Shown one piece after another: positions 59,659 through 64,000 of a stretch of DNA of 64,000 nucleotides. The notes below the pieces were generated by a model that saw only the letters and a list, made by a program, of their open reading frames with translations, ran no database searches and was not told where the DNA came from. Location: positions 81,485,959 to 81,549,958 of the forward strand of contig NC_080579.1 in NCBI RefSeq assembly GCF_029962835.1. Direction: 5' to 3'. Within the stretch, counting starts at the first letter, position 1; each line of letters starts with the position of its first letter. The stretch comes from Magnolia sinica (taxonomy: Eukaryota > Streptophyta > Magnoliopsida > Magnoliales > Magnoliaceae). Both the position numbers and the translations under genes were made by a program.

Positions 59659-60225
59659 AAGGCCTCTCCTGTGCTAAGAACTCTTTCCAATATTCAAACA
59701 AAAGAACTGGATTCTTCAGAATAGCTTTCCTGGTACCCAAACACCACATACAATCTCTTTCACTAGGAATGTATTCCTGGAAATCGATTCACGCCTCTTT
59801 AAAGATTGCAGGAAGCCAAATGACCCCACTAATCTAGTCGGCCACATATACATGGGAAAGTATGACTAAGGACACTATTAAAAGTGGGGAATTTAGTCTA
59901 TGAAACATCATTGTTTAGTCTATGACTAAGGACTAATCTAGTCGGCCACACATCATTGTTTGCCAGAGTACAAAACAACTCCAATTTTCCTAAATTTAGT
60001 CTATGAAAACGATTTTTACATCCCTAGTTAATGATGCATACACTGCCATTTTCTATCTTTTGGTATTATTTTAGTGCCGAAAGTGGAAAAAAGAGGTGTG
60101 TGCCTTAAAAACATGGGATAAAAATTACATTTTTCCTTTCTTTATCTTTGTTTGGAAAGGTAGGAAAATTATAGATGAATGATGAATCCTATTGTCAAGA
60201 AAACCCTGGAAATAAATTCAAGTAA
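59302..60225. other. spacer between duplicated blocks, (AC)n at 59617-59652
   Basis: AT-rich sequence with a (TA)n(CA)n tract at about 59607-59660. A phrase GGACTAATCTAGTCGGCCACA occurs twice (59830 and 59925). No gene seen. Confidence 0.5.
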
Positions 60226-60790
60226 CTACAAGAAATATGGTTTTGACCGATGAAACTTTTACCTACGAAAATTAAAAATAATTTTCGTAGGTAAACTTTT
60301 ACCGACGAAATAATATTTCGTAGGTAAAAGTCATCTTTACCTAGAAAACCAAAAATCGAAAAGTTTACGTAAAGAAAAATCGAAAAGTTTACTTTTACCC
60401 ACGAAAGATAAGGACGTAGGTAAAAGCCATCTTTACCAACAAAACGTTTCGTAGGTAAAGGGTGTTTTGATTTTTTTAAAAACCGAAAATCGAAAAGTTT
60501 ACTTTTTACCTACCAAAGGTTTCGTAGGTAAAAGACGTGAATGAGACTTGTCCCTACAAAATGTTTCGTAGGTAAAAATATAATTTTTTTCATTTCAACT
60601 TTTACCTACGACCATTTTCGTAGGTAAAAAAATAGGTCAAATGTATGAGACCTTTCCCTACGACTAGTTTCGTAGCTAAAAAATGTATGACACTTTTACC
60701 TACGAACGGGTTCGCAGGTAAAAATTTATCATTTACGGACTTTTACCTATGAATGGTTGAAATCAAAATGTTTCCTAAATAAAAGTCTCT
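60226..60790. mobile_element. CACTA-like terminus and palindromic array, second block
   Basis: Opens with ACTACAAGAAATATGG, close to the CACTACAAGAAA terminus of CACTA elements, then GTTTTGACCGATGAAAC and about nine TTTTACCTACGAAA/TTTCGTAGGTAAA inverted units. It matches the array at 57455-58520 in design but is shorter. No right terminus TTTCTTGTAGTG and no transposase are visible, so only one end is supported. Confidence 0.6.
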
Positions 60791-60805
60791 TTTTTTTTTT
60801 TACAC

Positions 60806-61593
60806 CTATTCCAATATAGTTCATCATATTCTTCCTGATATACACCGGTTGCATAATATATTTCATCATATTCATATTCACATTCACATCCATCTAAACC
60901 CAAACATATATACTACAAGAAATTTTTCAACAATTTATCGTCATACTTGAGTAATCAATACAGGAATGTACAAGTAAAATCATAAAACCAAAGATACTCA
61001 ACAATTTATAACTTCTATTCAGAAAATAAAGTTCACTAACTTAGAAAACAAAACAAATTGAATTAAGCAACAAGCACAAACACAAGTAAATATGACTAAC
61101 CATCCAAGTCATCCAGCATGCACCTATACTGCCCATGAGTATGTGTATCAAAGCCAAGACAGGTGGAAGTGCATAGACCCACATCCAAAACATTGCAATG
61201 TTGTGTACTTTATTATGCGTTGTGGATCCGACTTTTTTTTTTTCATCTGATGCCCATTCATCAAAGAAACAACGGATGATATTAAAAATCTCAATCAATT
61301 GTTTCAACTTTCAATAAACATCAGTATTTTCTAAACATAAATGAAGCTAAACAAGCAGAAAGAAACTTTGCTAGCTTGGTGCATGACTAACTTCCAGATT
61401 CTGATGACTGGGTCTTGCATGCATTCCTCGTGATTTATCCAATTTGGCAACATACACAAGACTCTCAAGTGGCAAACTCAAAAATTCTGCATTGCCAGCT
61501 GTAATAGGTCATGAGAATCAAGGCCCAATAAGTAGGGGACTTTGCTAGCTTGGTGCATGACCTGTGCAGTGCAGATGCTGCCCCATAGAACTG
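60806..61593. repeat. duplicated segment, copy 2
   Basis: About 790 bp matching 58521-59301 with scattered substitutions. It ends where copy 1 does (GCCCCATAGAAC), after which copy 2 continues into possible exon sequence (RKQF frame) that copy 1 lacks. Confidence 0.85.
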
Positions 61594-61680
61594 TTTCCTA
61601 GCATCCAATTCTTCTGGACGATCATTCTTGAAGCTGATGCCCAAGGATTATTATTTGTTAATAGCTATAAAGAAGATGCA
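61391..61680 (-). other. possible exon pair of an unidentified gene
   Basis: On the minus strand one frame reads ASRMIVQKNWMLGNSSMGQ ending ...HLHCT, and after a possible 63-bp GT-AG intron (61561-61499) continues AGNAEFLSLPLESLVYVAKL then DKSRGMHARPSHQ. The second part is open in both duplicated segments, with a silent TTC/TTT difference and two replacement differences. I do not recognise the protein. It may be a captured or relic exon, or chance. Confidence 0.25.
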
Positions 61681-62918
61681 GTTCAAAACCCCAACTGAAT
61701 TAGTCTCACTTCAAAAAAGAGGTGGGGACACCCTGTGTCTTCAAAAAAAAAAAAAAAAACCCAACTGAATTAGAATTCCAAGTCTGTGTGGCAAATACCT
61801 TACACAAATATCCAAGCATCTGAGTTGGGTACTCCAGTTTTACCAAATGATCCAATTATTGTAGGTTGTCCATATCTATCATCTATATCAGAAAAAAAAA
61901 ATTTGTTGGTACTCCTTAAGCTACAAAACAAGAACAAAAAGGACTGAATCACAATCTTTGCCCCATATGGTATAAATGGAACATAAGTTTTCATCAAGGA
62001 TTTTATTAACATTTTTTAATTACAAGAACACAAATACTGGCATGTCGGAGTATTTTCCAGCAGCAGTAGAGGACCCATGACTTCAGGTTCCATTCCCTCC
62101 AGCTTCCCTTGAAATTGGTCTACCTAATGAAGACGGAACTCACAAAATTTTGTCTTCATTGGGTAGTTGAATTCAACCTCTATGTTGATGTAGCCGAATT
62201 CATAGAATTTCTAAAATTCTAATAGAAGCTTCGTAGATTTTCTGAATTTATATAGTTTTGCGAACCTGGTGGAAACATAACAAGGAAGAGAAGAAGCAAA
62301 GAGCCATCTAATCCTGGTGGTCAGTTTACCTCCGCTACTGTACACAAATTCGATGATCAAGACCGTTGATCTTGATCTTTCATGCAAGAGATAGAGACCC
62401 ATTTCAAGTTTTTGACCGATGGGAAACAGGGCAGGAATGTAAGGTTTAGAAATGTCCAGAGACCTGAAAAACAGTGATATTACTTTTGTATGATAGTGGT
62501 ATTGGTGTGGCTTTGGGAAGGGTAGAAACTGCAAACTAAGACCAGTGTATATTAACATTGCAATAGACATTTCTGAGTAACATTTGTTAGCTATAACTCT
62601 AACCACATTTCACTGGAAGAAATCATTATCCTTCATGTCTATCTTATTTGTTGGGTTTAAATCTTCCATTTGCATTAAGGGCCTACCATTGGCGAAAAAG
62701 AGACAGCATTTGATGGAAAAAATGGAAGGGCCATGATGCATTCGGTAGTACATCTGACGAGGAACAAAAAATGGATAGTACACGAGTTACAAGGGTAACC
62801 AATAAGCATTTAGAATTCCAAACAAAGAAACAATGGTTTACTACTGCATAAATATATTTTTCGGCTCGAGAAGGCAACCATTACGAACTTTCTAGCCAAC
62901 AACTTTTCAAAGCATTAC
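61681..62918. other. probable intron/intergenic sequence, no gene seen
   Basis: AT-rich DNA downstream of the LanC-like exons. The 131-codon minus-strand frame at 62211-62606 has no recognisable domain, and the next expected LanC-like exon was not found here. Confidence 0.45.
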
Positions 62919-63019
62919 CGCTTTGAACTGGGATAGGTAGTGGTTGAGCAGTGCATGATCCCCAGTGTTCTTTGCAGCCACGGCACCAATGGTGCACACA
63001 CCAGCCCGACCACAGATGA
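62919..63019 (-). CDS. LanC-like protein (GCR2/GCL family), internal exon
   Basis: A 101-bp exon bounded by acceptor TATATATAG and donor GTAATG. Translated with one base from the previous exon it gives FICGRAGVCTIGAVAAKNTG and DHALLNHYLSQFKA, matching the family's FICGRAGVCALGAVAAKH...YLSQFK block with its GRAG turn. The exon ends in phase 0. The next family block (LPNELLYGRAGYLWA) is not visible down to 57 kb, so the following exon is either beyond a long intron or lost. LanC-like proteins form an alpha/alpha toroid. The zinc-binding WCHG and CHG motifs belong to later exons not seen here. Confidence 0.85.
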
Positions 63020-63360
63020 CTATATATACAAAGATGCACACAGTAAGCAACAAGATGATAATAGTGCAATACCCGTCAAGGTCAACCTTAAAACAAAATG
63101 CTCCTTCTAGAGGCTTCTTTCACGCACAATCCACAGCATATCCCAAGATCGTTTGTTATTACACCATATAGTCACCCAGGCAATGCATATTTTTTATTTT
63201 ATTTTGAAAGATCAATGCAGAGTTTTTCAATGATTTCTCATACTAAACATTCTTCAGAATCATTTTAGAGATAGCCGGGATATTGTGCCTATGCAAAGAT
63301 TCACATCAATCGAGTAAGATAGGTGAAAGATATACGAAATTAACTTAGAAAAAGATTCAC

Positions 63361-63547
63361 ACAAGTAACCTGATTCTCGTGAAGCAGTATCACAAGCCCT
63401 CACAATTTCAATGCAGAGATTGAGATCATTCTTGTTCTTGGTGACTTCGTATGCTTTGAAAAGTAAGAATGCTGTCCCAAGGGAGCCAGTGTAGAGAGTG
63501 AAATCCCTGACACACCGTCCAGCCCGTACCCAAGTCTCCTTCACAAT
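63361..63547 (-). CDS. LanC-like protein (GCR2/GCL family), upstream exon
   Basis: A 187-bp exon from acceptor TTTTTCAG to donor GTGAATC. It encodes IVKETWVRAGRCVRDFTLYT, GSLGTAFLLFKAYEVTKNKN and DLNLCIEIVRACDTASRESG, the N-terminal LanC-like region (about residues 60-125 of some 410 in plant homologues). The donor at 63360 leaves phase 1. Joining T to TC restores the Phe of FICGRAG, whereas the GT two codons earlier would delete conserved residues, so the later donor is chosen. No stops or odd residues. Earlier exons lie beyond the window. Eukaryotic LanC-like proteins are reported to bind glutathione; the plant role in abscisic acid signalling is disputed. Confidence 0.88.
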
Positions 63548-64000
63548 CTGAAAAATAAATAGGTAATGGGAATGATGTAAAGGCAGAAGTCACCAAGCCT
63601 TGAAAGTGAAATCCATTTTTCAGTACGAACAAATCTCAAGCTTTTTATGTCTGCATTCAATGAAAATGTGACCATCTAAATAAGGGGGTCACTAAGCCTG
63701 CAGGCATGTACAAGGCAGCTCATCTACATGCAATCATGGCATATTGGTACAAGATTCCCACTGTAACAATGCCTTGCCCAAAATATCCAACCGATTCACT
63801 TATTATGCAGGCAATAGCCCACAGTTTATGAGACATTGATGGCTACAAAAACTAGGCAAGGTTTTGCTCCGCCATCTGCCTATTTCTAACATTGTGGCCT
63901 AACCAACTCGTTTGTTGAACCAGTTCATCAAAAAGGCCAGATCCATCTAATCGACGGCTTGGATCTTGTTCCCTCATGCTGAACTGAGACATGTAGTGGC
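63548..64000. other. probable intron of the LanC-like gene
   Basis: Upstream of the first visible exon on the minus strand. A pyrimidine-rich stretch precedes the acceptor. The preceding exon of the family (ending near ALDLKET) is not visible before the window edge. Confidence 0.6.

Noticed and set aside
58635..61307. Hydrophobic minus-strand frames (58635-58901 and 61041-61307) as a membrane protein
   Set aside because: No homology recognised, duplicated with the segment, and other frames are equally open; likely chance in AT-rich DNA.

Overview
The window is nuclear DNA of a flowering plant and is almost entirely transposable-element sequence. The evidence is Ty1/copia and Ty3/gypsy elements primed by initiator tRNA-Met, hAT and Tourist-type miniature elements, a tRNA-derived SINE, and two exons of a plant LanC-like (GCR2/GCL) gene at the right edge. 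The very long LTRs and the abundance of GTGGGGCCCAC/TGGGCC-type sequence would fit a large, early-diverging angiosperm genome, but the species cannot be settled from the sequence alone.

Left part (1-14.4 kb): three copies of one hAT-type miniature element (TIR TAGGGGTGTACA, 8-bp target duplications), a local tandem repeat, a SINE with a 19-bp target duplication, a gypsy solo LTR, a decayed plant-mobile-domain gene, and a truncated minus-strand copia element.

Centre (14.6-42.2 kb): a nested gypsy stack. A truncated gypsy copy (14622-15935) lies beside a complete gypsy element of the same family (16289-42182, TSD GAAAT). The complete element is split at 19206/39100 by a 19.9-kb minus-strand Tekay/Del-type chromovirus (19207-39099, TSD GCTGG) with LTRs of about 4.1 kb. 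The left LTR of the chromovirus is split again by a related LTR-only insertion (21938-28476, TSD ATGGC), which itself has two LTR starts but one end. All coding parts of both gypsy elements are dead, mostly through C-to-T or G-to-A changes.

Right part (42.2-64 kb): two more MITEs, then a 2.65-kb hAT element (43971-46619, TSD TTAGGGAC) that carries a fragment of a host basic 7S globulin/EDGP-type gene. Then come a copia solo LTR (48191-49195), a nearly complete copia element (51203-57454), and two related blocks with dense palindromic ACCTACGAAA/TTTCGTAGGT arrays that look like CACTA subterminal repeats, each followed by a duplicated segment of about 0.8 kb. The window ends in the LanC-like gene on the minus strand (exons 63361-63547 and 62919-63019), the only probable functional host gene seen. 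No noncoding RNA gene, CRISPR array or prokaryotic feature was found. Coordinates of repeat arrays and broken coding regions are approximate; element ends with stated target duplications are read to the base.
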